Assembly (NCBI GenBank): GCA_964020085.1
Contig: OZ026603.1
Coordinates: 3,983,865 to 4,047,864, forward strand
Direction: 5' to 3'
From: Micromussa lordhowensis
Taxonomy: Eukaryota > Cnidaria > Anthozoa > Scleractinia > Lobophylliidae
DNA length: 64,000 nucleotides
This document shows positions 44,401 through 56,572 of this stretch, in pieces. The position numbers were made by a program, and so were the translations under genes. Under the pieces are notes generated by a model, which had not been told where the DNA came from, ran no database searches, and worked only from the letters and a program-made list of their open reading frames with translations. Position 1 is the stretch's first letter. The number at the start of each line of letters is the position of its first letter.

Positions 44401-47400
44401 TTGTCAATGTGTAGATTTCTTGTATTCCTGGCAGGCAGAGAGGAAAGATACTTTGATAAGTTTCATGTTTCACCTGATGGGAAGCTCCTTGTCTTTGTTG
44501 GCACTAATGGCTACCTTGTTCTTCTCTCAAGCAAGGTAAGTTTGATTTAATATCTAATTTATTCCTGCCACAATTATTTTTTGACTTAGCAGACGGATAG
44601 AACGTATTGGTCGATCTACATTTGAGTTAAGTTCGACGTTTGATACAACGGTCAAGCTGTATTCGTTTGGATCGACTCAAATTGCAATTAAGTTCGCCTC
44701 ATGTGAAGTTTGACGTTTGACCTGGCACTTGGAAATGGAAAATCCATTTTTTGGTTTAAGAATCCAATCTTGGATTTTCCCAAGGAAACCCACCCTAAGT
44801 TAATTAACGGGGGGAAGGGGAGATGTTGCAGCAAAGTTCCCACACCGTGTACTGTACATCCGTCCCACACATAAACAAACAAGATAGACATAGACAAAGA
44901 CATCTTCCAAAAACCTTTCCTATTTATGTTTCTGTTTATGGGAGGTGTTACTGCAATTTAGTGTATAATTTTCCATGTAGACAAAACAATGGATTGGAAA
45001 CTTAAAGATGAACAGTTCAGTGTCTGCAGTAACATTCAATGCGGATGGATCTCGCATGTTTACAGCAGGAGGTATGCAGCAAAAACTCCTTCCCTTCCTT
45101 TTAGTGTGTACTCCACAATGAGTGAAAATATGCTTGCTATCTCTTTTACACCCGCTGTGATATTTGCTGTACAAGTACTATTTCCCTCAAACGTTTGCAA
45201 TCTAGACAGTCATGATGACTTTATCGACATTCGATTAATCTTCAGTTTTGTTCCTCAATTTAAATTTCTACTGTTAGACTGGCCCGTGGATAGCCAGTGC
45301 TAGTCTAGGCCGCCCAGTCTATCAAGATCTACTTACAAATTACGAATTTTCCCAAGATGACTATCGGCAGCCAACTTACCTGTACAATTTTCGAAACATT
45401 TTAACTTAGGATTGATAGCCGAAGATAAAATGTGGAGTGTTGTCGCGTTGAGTGGGTGTATGAACATAATGATCAAGTTATGGTGACCTTTTTGTGTCCC
45501 TCTTTAAGCAATAGAGCACTTTTTCCGCGTTTACATAGCCTCATCTAAACACGAGGAGGGTTGGGAGAATGGGAGACAGTTATGCAAACCCGAGACGTAG
45601 TCGAGGATTGTATAACGTTCGAGAATTTTCCCAACCCTCTGAGTGTTTAGATGAGTCTATGTAAACTCGGAAAATGTGCCTTATGGCTTTTGTAAAATCT
45701 CAAAAAAACGCGCGAATCTAAAACGTCACAACCGTGTTTACACACTCTCATCTAAACACACCTATCGACGAATGAGAGCATGCGCAGTGGCTCAATTATT
45801 TTATAAATTTCCTTGTGCTTTACGTGGTTGTCGATTAATCTACGTTTTGTTTTGCTTTTTCGCCTTTTTTTTTGCCCCACTCTGCAGGTGATGGAGAGGT
45901 GTATGTTTGGGACATGAACACTCGTCGCTGTGTGCACAAGTTCAGGGATGAAGGGTGTTTAAAGTCAACCACACTGTCAGTGTCCAGAGATGGACAGTAC
46001 ATAGCCTGTGGGTAGGTGTCCTTTTCTCTCATAAGCGAGCATGTTCCATACGTCTGGTGTAGTAGGTGATGAAAAACCCAGCAATAATAGTTTGATTTAG
46101 TAGAGCAGTACTAAACAAATGACAGAAAGATATTAGAAAGCGATGATGACGAGCAACATGGAACATGGATTGCAATATGAACAAACTTGAAACGCGCAGC
46201 TTAAGTTTGTACGAGATTACTTGGTTAAAGTTTTTCGAAGATAAACCTTTTTAGTAAACGTTGAATTTCTCCAAGGTTGTGTCCATTTCTTATTCACGTA
46301 TCGAATGTTTCTTGTTATGAACATTGCAGGAGCATTTTTGCAGTCTTAAAATGCTTAGCAGGTCTTTTTTTTATTAGGTTACACGTGCTATTTGGTCACT
46401 AGGAGCCTCCACAAAAGCTTTTAGCCTGCTCCACAGACCAGGAAGGACTGCTAACCAACATTGTCACAAGTCTTTTAACTTTTATACTACATTTCAGATC
46501 TGATAGTGGCGTAGTCAATGTCTATGACAATCAATGTTTACATCAAACCCAACCAAAGCCACTAAAAGCCATTATGAATTTAACCACGAGTGTCTACAAG
46601 ACTCTCTTTAACTCCACGAGGTAAGTGTCATGTCTGTCTGCTTGTAAGGTAAGGTAAAGTCTGCATACGGGCCTAGTGGCTCATCAGGCCGGAGCTTATC
46701 CCAGTTTCAGTAGCATGAAGCGACTAGGAATATTTCTACTCCCCCCTGGATGGGATGCTAGTCATTGTCTGCTTGTGCCGGTACTAAACTTCTCCTTCAG
46801 ATGCAGTGTGTGCACGGTTCTCGTCAAAGTGGCCCCTGGCTCGGGAGATTGGGCGACCACTCCCCACGTTATCGACAATTAAAAAAAATTATTATTTCCT
46901 ATTTTTATCAAGTGGCCACTTTTAAACAGCTCACATCCTCTTCAAAGCAAAAAGACAATCACAGAAAAGTTACTTTTGAGTACGCGTTATGCACAAAAAA
47001 ATAATCATTCTTTCCCACCTTCATGTACATGCAGTTCGGCTCGTAATTCACTATGCTCGCATTCATTTTGAGGCCAAAAGACAATCACTGAAAAGCTAAT
47101 TTTGTACATAGTATATGGATAAGATTTGTTAATACATGTGATTGTTTCTCACCTGTTCTGAGGCTAGTCCAGCTCGTAATTCGCTTTCTATAACGCTTTC
47201 TTTCAAACGTCTGGGACATTAATTTTTCGCTTCGAACCCTTTCCAGGCAACTATAACCGACTATAGCGCTGGATTTTTGCGCTTGAACTGTAAACTCTAG
47301 AAGAAATGCACACTTATTAAAATGGGATCATTTTGTAAGTTCTTGTAACAATATCTGCACATGCTCCGCTGGAAAGGTGATGAGAATTTCGACTCGTTCG

Positions 47401-48220
47401 TTCCAGGTTCTTTAGGCTAAAATACGGGTTGTTTTGTAGTCATTCGCTCAGATGGGAATTGTCTTGATGTACTCATTCGAAACCTGTTTATTGAATAAAT
47501 GGAAGCATTGTCGATATCTTGATTGCAGATTACAGTGTATGTCTATCTTATCACACGAGCTCTTGATAGAGCAAATCCCCCACCCATCTCCCTCACAAGT
47601 ACTTTCCTCCTCTATTATTGGCCCTCCAATACAACATCGCATCACCTGTCACTTTCGACCAAAGACACCCAGTTTCTTTCTGTTTTGTTTTTCTGCAGTC
47701 ATACTTTCTTTGTTTTTGTTTTTAGCGAAATATTGGCAATATCTTCAAGAGCTAAAAAGGATTTGTTTAAAATGGTAAGCACATTTACCTGTGAGTTCAA
47801 TACTCATAAAAAAACACGAGAAGTAACGGCGACTTTGTCTTGTTTTGTTTGTTTTCTTTTATCCAGCTCCATCTACCGTCGCTTACTGTGTTCTCCAACT
47901 GGCCCACGTCACGTACTCCACTCAGATACGTTAACGCCTTCGACTTCTCTCCAAACAGTGGCTATCTTTCTATTGGTAACGACCGGGGCAAGGCGTTACT
48001 TTACAGGTATGCCTTGTCACGCTAGCATCACAAATTTGTCATGCTTTTCACTTTCTCGCTCTATTTGTGTCGCAAATGTAGTGAGTGGCTTTCCTTTTGA
48101 TAACTTACAAGTTGGTTTATCTCTCTTTTTCAAATGATATGCGAAGTAGGGTAGAAGAATAGAACGTCTCAATATTTTTTTATCATTTTTTGCAGGTTAA
48201 ATCACTACACGGACTCGTAG
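36553..48220 (+). CDS. UTP18: UTP18 homologue, U3 snoRNP WD40 protein, 508 aa
   Basis: Fourteen exons: 36553-36768, 37809-37912, 39299-39397, 39625-39683, 40258-40397, 42111-42194, 43400-43571, 44435-44535, 44981-45071, 45888-46011, 46498-46620, 47726-47774, 47867-48006, 48196-48220. All GT-AG, frame continuous for 509 codons. UTP18 is part of the small-subunit processome in the nucleolus, needed for 18S rRNA maturation. The N terminus is Lys- and acid-rich. The WD40 propeller spans about residues 207-500. Diagnostic stretches include IDGQTNPKLQSIFLERFPI, GDGEVYVWDMNTRRC and GNDRGKALLYRL. Human UTP18 is somewhat longer (about 556 aa). The exon 2 donor (AG|GTGGAT) is weak, but frame and homology support it. 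An upstream in-frame Met at 36526 is possible. Introns carry SINEs and foldback elements. Confidence 0.95.
37081..37265 (-). mobile_element. tRNA-derived SINE, family C (tRNA-Ser-like head)
   Basis: The minus-strand head has GGCCGAGTGGTTAGGGTGCC (A box region), an anticodon stem-loop CCAGACTTGAAATCTGG (anticodon TGA) and a B box GAGTTTGAGTCCC. A body unrelated to tRNA follows. Located in UTP18 intron 1. Edges are approximate. Confidence 0.75.
38265..38540. repeat. MITE-like foldback (TTCACC...GGTGAA family)
   Basis: Paired inverted segments: AACAATTATTCACC against GGTGAATAATTGTT, and TTAGTATATACTACACAAG against its near complement at 38508-38527. UTP18 intron 2. Confidence 0.65.
38889..39058. 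repeat. Foldback repeat, about 40-bp arms
   Basis: The left arm (ATATGTTGCAGGTCAAAATG) and right arm are reverse complements around a 90-base centre that is itself partly palindromic. UTP18 intron 2. Confidence 0.8.
40588..42005. mobile_element. Longer copy of the GAGCGAGC-rich dispersed element
   Basis: Its ends match the compact copy at 27583-27830, with about 1.1 kb of extra interior. An open stretch near 40697-40993 has no recognised domain. UTP18 intron 5. Family unknown; edges approximate. Confidence 0.45.
42225..42473 (+). mobile_element. SINE family A copy with expanded B-box minisatellite
   Basis: Sense copy of the family seen at 2941-3237. The A box (CGGCCTCATGGTTAGTG) is intact. 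At the B box the sequence CCCGGGTCCTAG is repeated four times perfectly, plus one imperfect copy (42271-42330). UTP18 intron 6. Confidence 0.85.
45505..45790 (+). repeat. Dispersed repeat copy 2 (CCTCATCTAAACAC family)
   Basis: Related to 21057-21300 in opposite orientation. It contains internal inverted CCTCATCTAAACAC / GTGTTTAGATGAG segments. UTP18 intron 9. Confidence 0.6.
46646..46765 (-). mobile_element. SINE family A, 5'-truncated, 11-bp target duplication
   Basis: Tail-only copy with flanking direct repeats TGTCTGCTTGT (46635-46645, 46766-46776). UTP18 intron 11. Confidence 0.85.
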
Positions 48221-48530
48221 AGTGTACCACAGTGTATGCACTCAACTGTTGAACTGCGGCACATCTACACTGATTGATTGTGTACGTCGTACATGCCGTC
48301 ACGGAGTGCCTACCGTTTCTCTTCCTCCCCCTGAGTCCGCGAGTTTTTTCGTCGGGGATAGCTTAGCAAGTGTTCTTGTTGCTATGCTGACGCCACAATT
48401 TGAGGCGTGTCCGTGAGTGATGACACTGTTTCTTGATTGGACAATAACATTTGTGTAGAGTGGTTTGGGTCTCGTATTAAGGATTTGTCGAAAGCAGGCC
48501 TTTTCCCTTGACCGTATGCGTCAGCGACAC
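48221..48530 (+). other. UTP18 3' flank
   Basis: Likely 3' UTR. No clear AATAAA recognised and no gene seen. Confidence 0.4.
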
Positions 48531-49166
48531 CTACTGAATGCCGTCCAGAACATGTGCGGCAACAAGAGAGTTAGCGACAGCTAATGGCTGGATTGACAGA
48601 TGGATGCATTGAGACAAAGTCGCCCGGGACTTAGTAAAAGTCAGCCGTAAGACCATAATTACCAGGAGCTTTACCATTGGGAAACATTTGCAGGGCATTA
48701 TAACATTCCACGAGCGAAAGCTTTTCCTCACGTGCCATCATTGATTGTTCACTTTTTATGACAATTACAGAAAACATACGTTACAAAACTTACAATTTAA
48801 GTACGTAAAATATGTTAAATTGCTAAATTATTAGTTTGTAGCAAAACAATACTAACAAAATATAATTTTACATTACCCACTTACAGTACTCCAGCCGACC
48901 CTACTTCACTTGGAATCCGTATGTTGTTGTCTAAGAAAACTGAACACAGTTCTTCATTGAAGTCAGAATCTTGCTTGCTGTATGAGTTTTGGAATCTCAA
49001 TCTCTTTGTTCATTCATTCAACCGTTATTTTTCCTTTAGAATCGAAAAGCTAGTGAATGGAAGATTGACCGGATCTTGCGCTCTAGAGAAAATGGCCGTT
49101 TCTTATAGTAGAGGACTGCTGCCCCCGTCCAGAAGGATAATGCTTTCTCGCCGTTTTTATACTTAA

Positions 49167-49197
<31 letters not shown>

Positions 49198-49205
49198 AAC
49201 ATTTC

Positions 49206-49328
49206 TAGTTCGTCTGGTTATGCGTCCTCAGTGTAAAGACGGGCACAAGACGCATTATGCGTCTAGACGAAGTATCCTTCGTAATGCGTCTTGAACGGCG
49301 CACTACAAAAGATAGTTCGTCTAGACGC

Positions 49329-49370
<42 letters not shown>

Positions 49371-49381
49371 CAGACGAACTA
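49206..49381. repeat. Palindromic foldback element with nested palindromes
   Basis: Arms of about 65-70 bases share TAGTTCGTCTGG and GACGGGCACAAGACGCATTA, each also containing the small palindrome GACGCATTATGCGTC. Related motifs extend left to about 49118. Inserted in the LINE remnant. Confidence 0.8.
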
Positions 49382-49697
49382 CAAATGTTTGAGGAGATGA
49401 GTTGAATAAAAGAGGCGTCCTCTAAAAGGCTAGAGTTGAATTTCCAATAAAAAGGACCAAACCGTTTTGTCTATCTAAACTATTAGGCGTCAAGGTGATT
49501 GCCGAGTGATCCGACTTAATGACAGAAATTATATTTGCTTCGGTTAAATCATCTTGAATTCCCGTGCTAACGAGCCAATAATCCAGGCGTAATCTTATTA
49601 AGGGTTTTTCTGCGTCCAATCTCATTCACTTTTTTTAACAGATGGCTTGGACTCAATTCTTCCTCCTAAGTTATCAAGACTGGAATCGAGATGGCTG

Positions 49698-49730
<33 letters not shown>

Positions 49731-50363
49731 CTCTAGTGCGCACGCTATTCATTGGTCACGCGCGTGCCACGTCATTTTCAAGCGCGCGCACCGAGTCGAA
49801 AACTTAACAAAATATAGAGCTGATGACCTTTGCGTTAACTTGGTGTGCGAATATTTTTGTTGGAAGCTCGGTGACCCCCACTTTTTTTTCGGCAGATCAC
49901 TTCCTTTTTTAACTCTCTACATTATACTAAAAAACCAAAAAAATCTGTGTGTGGGAAGTTGTAATTATTTGTCATATACTATTAAAAAAGGGTCGAATTG
50001 GTACATGGAGACAGGTGTGCGTGACTTAGAAGTTGTCTTTTTTAAGGCTAATTCTAGCAGATTTAATGACATATGTAGCAAAGATCTATCAATTAGGCCT
50101 ATATAAGCCGTGTTAAACACTCATAGCTTAGAGATGATTCTTCAACTTAAATATATGCCGATAGTAATGAATCCGGCCAGAATCGCCTCGAATGACTGAG
50201 AATCGTAGAAATGCTATGGTCTGAGCTACGCTTTATCTTGAAAACGAGTTCGGTGACCCCCGATTTTTTTTACGTTTTTTATCTAATCTTATCATTTTCT
50301 ACCGTCAGTCAAAGTTTTAAAAAAATCTGTGTGTGGGAAGTTTTTGGGCGCGAACGTCCTTAA
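49698..50363. mobile_element. TTAA MITE inserted in LINE endonuclease
   Basis: The inverted ends (GGACGTTCGCGCCCA / TGGGCGCGAACGTCC) are flanked by TTAA at 49698-49701 and 50360-50363. The interior has two diverged copies of a block starting CGGTGACCCCC and ending ATCTGTGTGTGGGAAGTT. Confidence 0.9.
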
Positions 50364-50712
50364 AGTCACCATCAATACTTTTTATTTAGCAGTTAGGGTC
50401 GAGACCAGAATCTTCTAGAGTATTAGCAACACCATAAAAAGAAACACACATTGCTCCTGGGTTTTCGTCGGTGCGTACACATTTATGAAAAGGAAAGGTG
50501 CATCTTGAACAAGTGCTTCTACAAAGATATATCGCCCCTCACTCAGCACGTTCCTGACATCAATTTGGAACTTTTTACTGAAAAGAATGACTATGATTTG
50601 TGCCGTGCGCGAACAGCATTTTACCTCGCCGTTGTAGCTTAAATTGATTTTCAATTAAATGGATTTCATGTCACAGGTGAGAATGCTGTACAACATGCCA
50701 CGCAACTGAGTA

Positions 50713-51510
50713 TTAAGGTGGTTCGAAATAGTTTTATGGCGCGCGCAAACTGGGTTCTAATCATCAAGTCGATCCACGCCACGAGGAACAAAACATCCGG
50801 CTACTTTGGCAAAAATAATAGAGTACTTTGATAAAAACTGATGTTTTAAACACATATTGGTCCCCGAGAAAGGTAAAATCGCCCAATTGTAAGTTGTTCT
50901 AGAATCTTGTAGAACAAAACATCACACGTACAAAACACTGCCAACTGCGAAAATCAACAAGCCTAATCTCGCGCGTGCAGTTGACGCACATGCACAAATG
51001 CTGATCTTGTCGTGTCGAAATTTTGGAGTTTTTATAACTTTAATCGCTCATATTTCCACTTCCGCTCGGTGGATTTTTTTCATTTTTTCGGTGATAACCA
51101 GGATCAATTGGCTGCATACATAGTCCGATTTTTAAAAAATTCTGTAGGCAGGAAAAAAAAATAAGAGAATAGTCAAAAAGAGGATCTTTTCTTCCTCTAC
51201 CCTACAGATTTTTTTTAAACTGAAATATTTTGAAGGTCATTTCTGGTGACATATAATATTGCAGTTTGAGGAGATTTCACCGACCAATTTTTTAAAAAAG
51301 ACAATAGATTTCGATTTTAGGGGCTCAACTGAATGAGTCATATTGTTGCTATGGTAACAGGTTTTCTGAAATGAATGTCATGTAATGAATCTATGATGTT
51401 TCTTTTATTTCTGTGCCAAATTTCATAGTGATACGATGAACCAAACATAATTTAGAAAATAATTTGTGAACTTGTCTCGGGAAAATGAAAACTATTTCGA
51501 ACCACCTTAA
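50713..51510. mobile_element. TTAA MITE, about 0.8 kb
   Basis: The ends TTAAGGTGGTTCGAAATAGT and reverse complement are flanked by TTAA at 50713-50716 and 51507-51510. No ORF of note. Confidence 0.88.
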
Positions 51511-51539
51511 AACGGTCTCAGAACATAATTAAACAACAT

Positions 51540-52215
51540 GAAATACAGAATAATGTATGGTGGTGTGTAAAAAGGCCTGATGTACAAATTTTTGGTGTCT
51601 CTGAACAGGCTCCGGCTGGATTGACCCGACCGCGGTTGGAAGAGCCGATAAGGAACTGGCTGAGAATGAAGTGGTCGAGGGGGGAATGGGGTGGAGTTTG
51701 AGGCGTATCTTCTTCAAAGAAAGCCTGTTAACGGGCAAGTTTATTTTGCTTGATTCCATATTCTTCAGGTCATGCTTCTTGTTCACGCAACAATTTCTCG
51801 TCGGGAGTGTTGGCTGATAAAGAGAGAGCATAAAGGAATTGCTACTCTTAACCCAGCACCATTTTATTTATCTTTTTTCTTTGTTTTCAACAACTTAACA
51901 ACGCCTCAGTTATGTGTCACGCACTTGCAAGATTCCCCTTATTCTCAGCAAAGCAAACGAAACTTAAAAGACGGAAAATCGATCTCCCTTCACCGAATGA
52001 AACAAACGTCTGTTTTAGTCCCTGGCAACCTACATGTACTTAATGTCCTTTGGCTTCGTTGATTTTTCTCGAGAAGTAATATCTCTTCTTTCACAACAAC
52101 GCCTTTGCTATAGTATCGCTCAATTTGACTAACGCTATGTTAATGTAAACCCCAAGCAGAGCAAAATAGAAATCACGGTTATCTGTGATTGTTTTTCCTG
52201 AGGTCGTTGCTACAG
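51540..52215. repeat. Downstream part of the fibrinogen-gene tandem duplication, copy A
   Basis: About 0.7 kb of non-coding DNA that matches 60990-61704 closely. The duplicated block begins about 30 bases past the MITE ending at 51510 and runs on through the gene. Confidence 0.8.
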
Positions 52216-54857
52216 TTACTTGAGCCAGACTGTCAAGTGAGGGGACTGGTGATTGTAGGCTTTGTTCGGCCAATCAGAATCGCTGCTGGGACTGTCATAA
52301 CCATTGGCATTCTGTGACCAGCCATGCGCAGTGGAACCTTTAACCATGACCCCCACAGCCACGCAATAGTCGTTGGTGTCAGTGTTCCCAGCAGTGTTGT
52401 AAGAGGCGTACGGGTAAGAACCTCCATGTCCACCAAGTGGCATGATCCCAAACTTGTTCTGATAACAGACCTGCAAGAAAAAGAAAAAAATAGAAATGGA
52501 CACTAGCGAATGTTTGTGTTTTGCTATTTTTATTTGTAGATGGCTGGATGATGCAATTTGTTTTTTTTTTTTTTTTACTTTAATCGTTAGCACTCTTATT
52601 TTATTCAAAATGGAAAAATGAAAACGCTTCAAATACTATGCAAAATCCACCAAAATTCAAAGGTAACTTAAAAGTCTCTTTCAACATATTACTTATTACC
52701 TTTTTGTTGCCATTCCAAGCATACACCATGACGGGTGTCTTAACCGCTGCATTCACAGTGGATGGCCCGACAGAGTGATTCCACTGCAAGTTCTTTTCTC
52801 TGTCTCCAGGAAGCCTCCACATCACCCACTTGCTCCCCAAGCCATCCATCCTCTCACCACTGGACAACAGAATCGAGGACGCTTCCTCCACCGCCAATCT
52901 GCGCGCGTCGATACATGCATACTCTTTCTGTTTGGTGATCTTCGGTGTTTTCAGTGCAGCAGTGTTGTAGTTAGATACCAGCCATGTCTTGTAAATATTA
53001 CCAACTTTTCCACTGACTTTTCCCACGAGAGTCCAGCCACCATTTTCAATGTCACAGTAAGTCTGCACTGATGAACTTCCTTGCAGGTCAGTCTTGATCC
53101 AGTAAATGCCATTTTTAGCGCGAGGTTTGTCGTTCACCAGACTTGCATCATGGATTTGTTTGCACGAATCAGCGGGAAGTTTCTTTTCACCCAAAAGACT
53201 ACTTTGGCTGAAGAAGCCTGTTTGAAAGTTTCCTAGAGTAATGTTTGGAGGACTGGTGACTACGAATCTCACTTTAATGTTGTCATAAAGTGTTTTACAG
53301 TTGTTCGGAGACTGGTGGCAGCCCAGGCCTAAAGTTCCTGCAGGTATTTTCCATTCGCTGCCCACTTGTACATTATTGTGCACCAGTTTATCGTTCGCCC
53401 ATTGGGAAAACCTGTCGCCTATCACCTGATATTTAAAATGGAACCAAGTGTTGATAGTAAAGGCTGTGGGTAACTTGCTATTGTATAGCCAGCCGCCATC
53501 TTTATTGTTAGCTTGAGGTCTCATCGTACAACGATCAGTGGACACTGGATAGTACTCAAACCACCAAGCCGTGGTCTTACTGTGATCTGCATTGCTGAGG
53601 CGAAGAAATGGTCCAAGAGCACTATTCTTGGTCCCAGTCTCCATTAAGTCCAGTTCCACCTCGACATCCTTCCATGTAAATCCTGACTTCACGTACAATC
53701 CGATCTCCACACGGTCTTTAATACTTGCCTGCATGGTGTCTCCAAGCAGTCGTCCTTGTTGCACGCTCCATTTACCGTAATTGTTTGTCATCCATTCTTT
53801 CTTCAGGACAGAGCTCGAGAAATCATCGTGAAAGGCGTACACATAGTCAGGGTTATCCATGGCGCTTCCGCTGACCGCACCGCCAAGCATTAGAAAGTAA
53901 GAGGAGTCATCAACAGTGTTGGCGGACATAGGAGCCTGCAGTCTGAACTGGATAGTAGCTGACTTTGTTCCCAGGCCACTGAGGACGCGGTCGATTTGAG
54001 CAGGGTGCTGCCCGTTGGCATGGTAATAGACTTGCAAGTCATCTCCATTGGCACGTGTTAATCCAAGATCTATCAGTTCGCGATGGTTAACTAGGGAAAT
54101 AAACATTAAAAGAAATATAAGTGGCTTTTCTTAAGCAGAGAATTTCTAATTCGCTTCTATTACGGCGCATGACTGGCTCTGAAATAAATCTGTAGTCAAA
54201 TCGCGATAATCACGACTAAATTGTCCTGAAAATATCAAAAAGTGTTGACTGATGGTAAAATGCAGTGGTATTGAAACAAATTAAAAAAAACGGATTAAAA
54301 TCGCAACTTTGTTGCACTGTGTTTGCCTAGTTCTTTTGCGAAGTCTATCAACGGAATACTCAGTAAATCCGCTTTGATTGTTATTCCCGGCCCATTTTTT
54401 TTAGTTCCAAAAAATTAAGTAAGCTAAGTAAAGATCAGTAGCTCTTACCTGGAACACTTATGGTGTAATGCTTCGGTAGGGAAGATCTTTTTATCTCGAT
54501 TCTCATTGGCATTTTTCCTCCTTGTTTGGTTAAACAGTGTTGATACCCGCTCGAGGCATTACCCTTTATCAGTTTATCCAAGAGATGTTGTACCGGTTTC
54601 AGCAAGGCTAATTCTTCTTCAGCGATTCGAGTCAGCTTCTCGGCGTCCTCTTGCATAACAGTAGCCAGCGTTTTCTTTTCGTTAAAGGTGTTTAAATCGA
54701 GAGTTAACTTGTAAATCAACGAGTCAATCTGACTTTTGGCGCGGTAGACTTCGCCATGCTTTGTTGGTTGGGATTCTTTTCCGAGCGTGCCTCGAGGCTG
54801 ACTTGAAAAGTACAATATTGCAGCCAAAATAGCGAGAATGCTTATTTTGAAAGCCAT
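52216..54857 (-). CDS. Secreted DUF2341 / concanavalin-like / fibrinogen-like protein, copy A, 684 aa
   Basis: Exons on the minus strand: 54857-54449, 54090-52700, 52470-52216; introns phase 1 and phase 0. The signal peptide at the Met of MAFKISILAILAAILYF is followed by a helical region (about 30-115). A DUF2341-like domain (about 139-228) leads into a concanavalin/LamG-like fold (about 229-413, with WWFEYYP). A fibrinogen-related C-terminal region (446-684) starts at SCKQIHD, with CDIENGGWTLVGKV typical of fibrinogen domains, and ends SPHLTVWLK. The canonical Trp-rich middle of a full fibrinogen domain is not obvious. Extracellular matrix or lectin-like binding is the likely role. From memory, coral databases call relatives skeletal organic matrix protein 5-like; not verified. 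A longer start at 54896 is possible. Confidence 0.88.
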
Positions 54858-55714
54858 CCGACACAGGATTAATAGCAGTACGCGAGATACAAACAACGCT
54901 CTACTGTTGCTCGGTTCGTTGTTGAGAAAGACTGACTATTGATAATGCGGTTTACTGTCATAAACGCGGAGAAGTTGTACAAGTTATTTTACGTGAATTG
55001 TAATTATAATAATAACATGGAATAGTCTATTTATTCAGGATGACTCAGTAGGGCAGCACTGTTATCAACGGAGGACTGCTGACTAAAAAATATTGATAAA
55101 AAAATCCTTTAAAAACTACAATAAAACCTTTCTAAATTTTCGTAAAAATCGTTCCATGCATTCTATATTCCTTATTCATTTCTATTTCTATGTGTTGGCA
55201 TTTCGTATGTCAGCGAAAAAGAAATGAATAAAGATGAAAGCGCGAAATGTCTGAGCTGTCTGACATACCCTGAGGCATAGCAAAGTTTTTGAACCAGTCC
55301 GATTTTCAGAGATAAATAAATGAAAATTCCTTGATCATGTTTTGGAAGTGGATTCTTAAAACTGTTTTTATTACTTACTTGGTTTGGACATTTTATGGAA
55401 AGGTTGTTCTTTAAAATCTAGGGTCGCCACACGACAGCAATTTCAATATTATCGTTTCGTTAATCTTTATAAAGTCAATCATGAAAATAAAATAAAATAA
55501 AAAAAACACTCAAGGGTTGAGGATGGAGCGGAAGGAGGAGGCAGATTTCCCACCAGGGGTTTTCAGCTTAGACCTACTACGAGGGATATTGGCACTTCTT
55601 AGACCTAAACGTCTGTTTTTATTCCATAATTTAGTTCACCTTCATTCCGCTTCAATGACTGATTGCCACACTCCACGGCAAACTGAAACTCGAGGATACA
55701 CTTAAAGATCTAAT

Positions 55715-56032
55715 TCAGCTGATTAAAACTCTAGCCCTCGCCAAAGAACCACAACCCCTCGCCGAGACTAATCCACAATGCAGCGATTTGGTATTCACTT
55801 TAGAGACAGTGGTCTGTTGGTTGCTCTCTATCTGGCTTTTGTTCAGTTCACTGACGGGAGGAACGGAAGTGGAAAAGTTCTCCGTTCCCCGCTGACCGAT
55901 CATTATTAACTTTTTATTTCGTTCCCGACACTCGTGACGTGCAGTTACCGGGCAGTTAAACGTTTTGCTAGTGTAAACGTCGCAAACGCTTCCAATTAAA
56001 GTGAAGAATATTAAACTGTGTGCATTGCTCAT
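55715..56032 (-). CDS. Hypothetical secreted 105-aa ORF
   Basis: ATG at 56032, stop at 55715. The N terminus (MSNAHSLIFFTLIGSVCDVY) looks like a weak signal peptide. Five cysteines are spread through a Ser/Asn/Lys-rich body. No domain is recognised and there is no splice support. It could be chance. Confidence 0.25.
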   Translation of the reverse strand: MSNAHSLIFFTLIGSVCDVYTSKTFNCPVTARHECRERNKKLIMIGQRGTENFSTSVPPVSELNKSQIESNQQTTVSKVNTKSLHCGLVSARGCGSLARARVLIS

Positions 56033-56432
56033 TTGTATGTATTAAACACAGAAAGTGCTGGTAGAACGTTTCTAAAATATCGAAAAGAAATAGGACACGC
56101 TGATCTTTTTGGCCTTGCATCTCATCCAGGGCGGAAAAAGGCCAGGCGGTGAAACGGGCAGAACGCGGTCCAACGTGTGATGCGGAGAAGGACTGACACG
56201 AGCGCTCTTTCCGTGCTTCCCGTGCAATTAATGGCTGCCAAATATCTCCTCGACGAACCGGAAATCAAGTTTTCCTTCTTTATTTTTGAGCTACCAGTGG
56301 CGTATTCTTTAAAGGCTTTTTTGATGCTCTTGGCCCACAACTCAATACTATTTTGTCTGTTGGAATATCACTTATATTAATTATTGAGGGCGCTTTTTAT
56401 TAAACAATTATTCGCCGGAGGCGAACTGAATA

Positions 56433-56572
56433 TTTAACAATTATTGGACGAGGTTGAGCAAAATATCGTAATTTGTCAGTGGCGAGCAGATCAATTATTA
56501 GGCAAATAATTGATATGCGAGACATTGACAAATCACGATATTTTGCGATAACCGGGTTCAATAATTGTTTTA
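56433..56572. repeat. Long palindrome (MITE)
   Basis: The arms read outward from about 56500: ATATCGTAATTTGTCAGTGG against its near complement, and AACAATTATTGGA against AATAATTGTT. Arms about 65 bp. Related in motif (AACAATTATTCRCC) to 38265-38540. Confidence 0.75.

Larger units (their letters stand above)
48531..50690 (-). mobile_element. L1/Tx1-type LINE remnant, split by MITEs
   Basis: Fragments on the minus strand are in the expected order. 50654-50415 is the start of an AP-endonuclease-like domain (FVEALVQDAPFLFINVYAPT). 49625-49422 is its end (RLRLDYWLVS ... IKSDHSAITL). 48735-48609 is the beginning of the RT region (NALQMFPNGKAPGNYGLT). The pieces are interrupted by a TTAA MITE (49698-50363) and a foldback element (49206-49381). 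Decayed, not coding. Confidence 0.75.
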
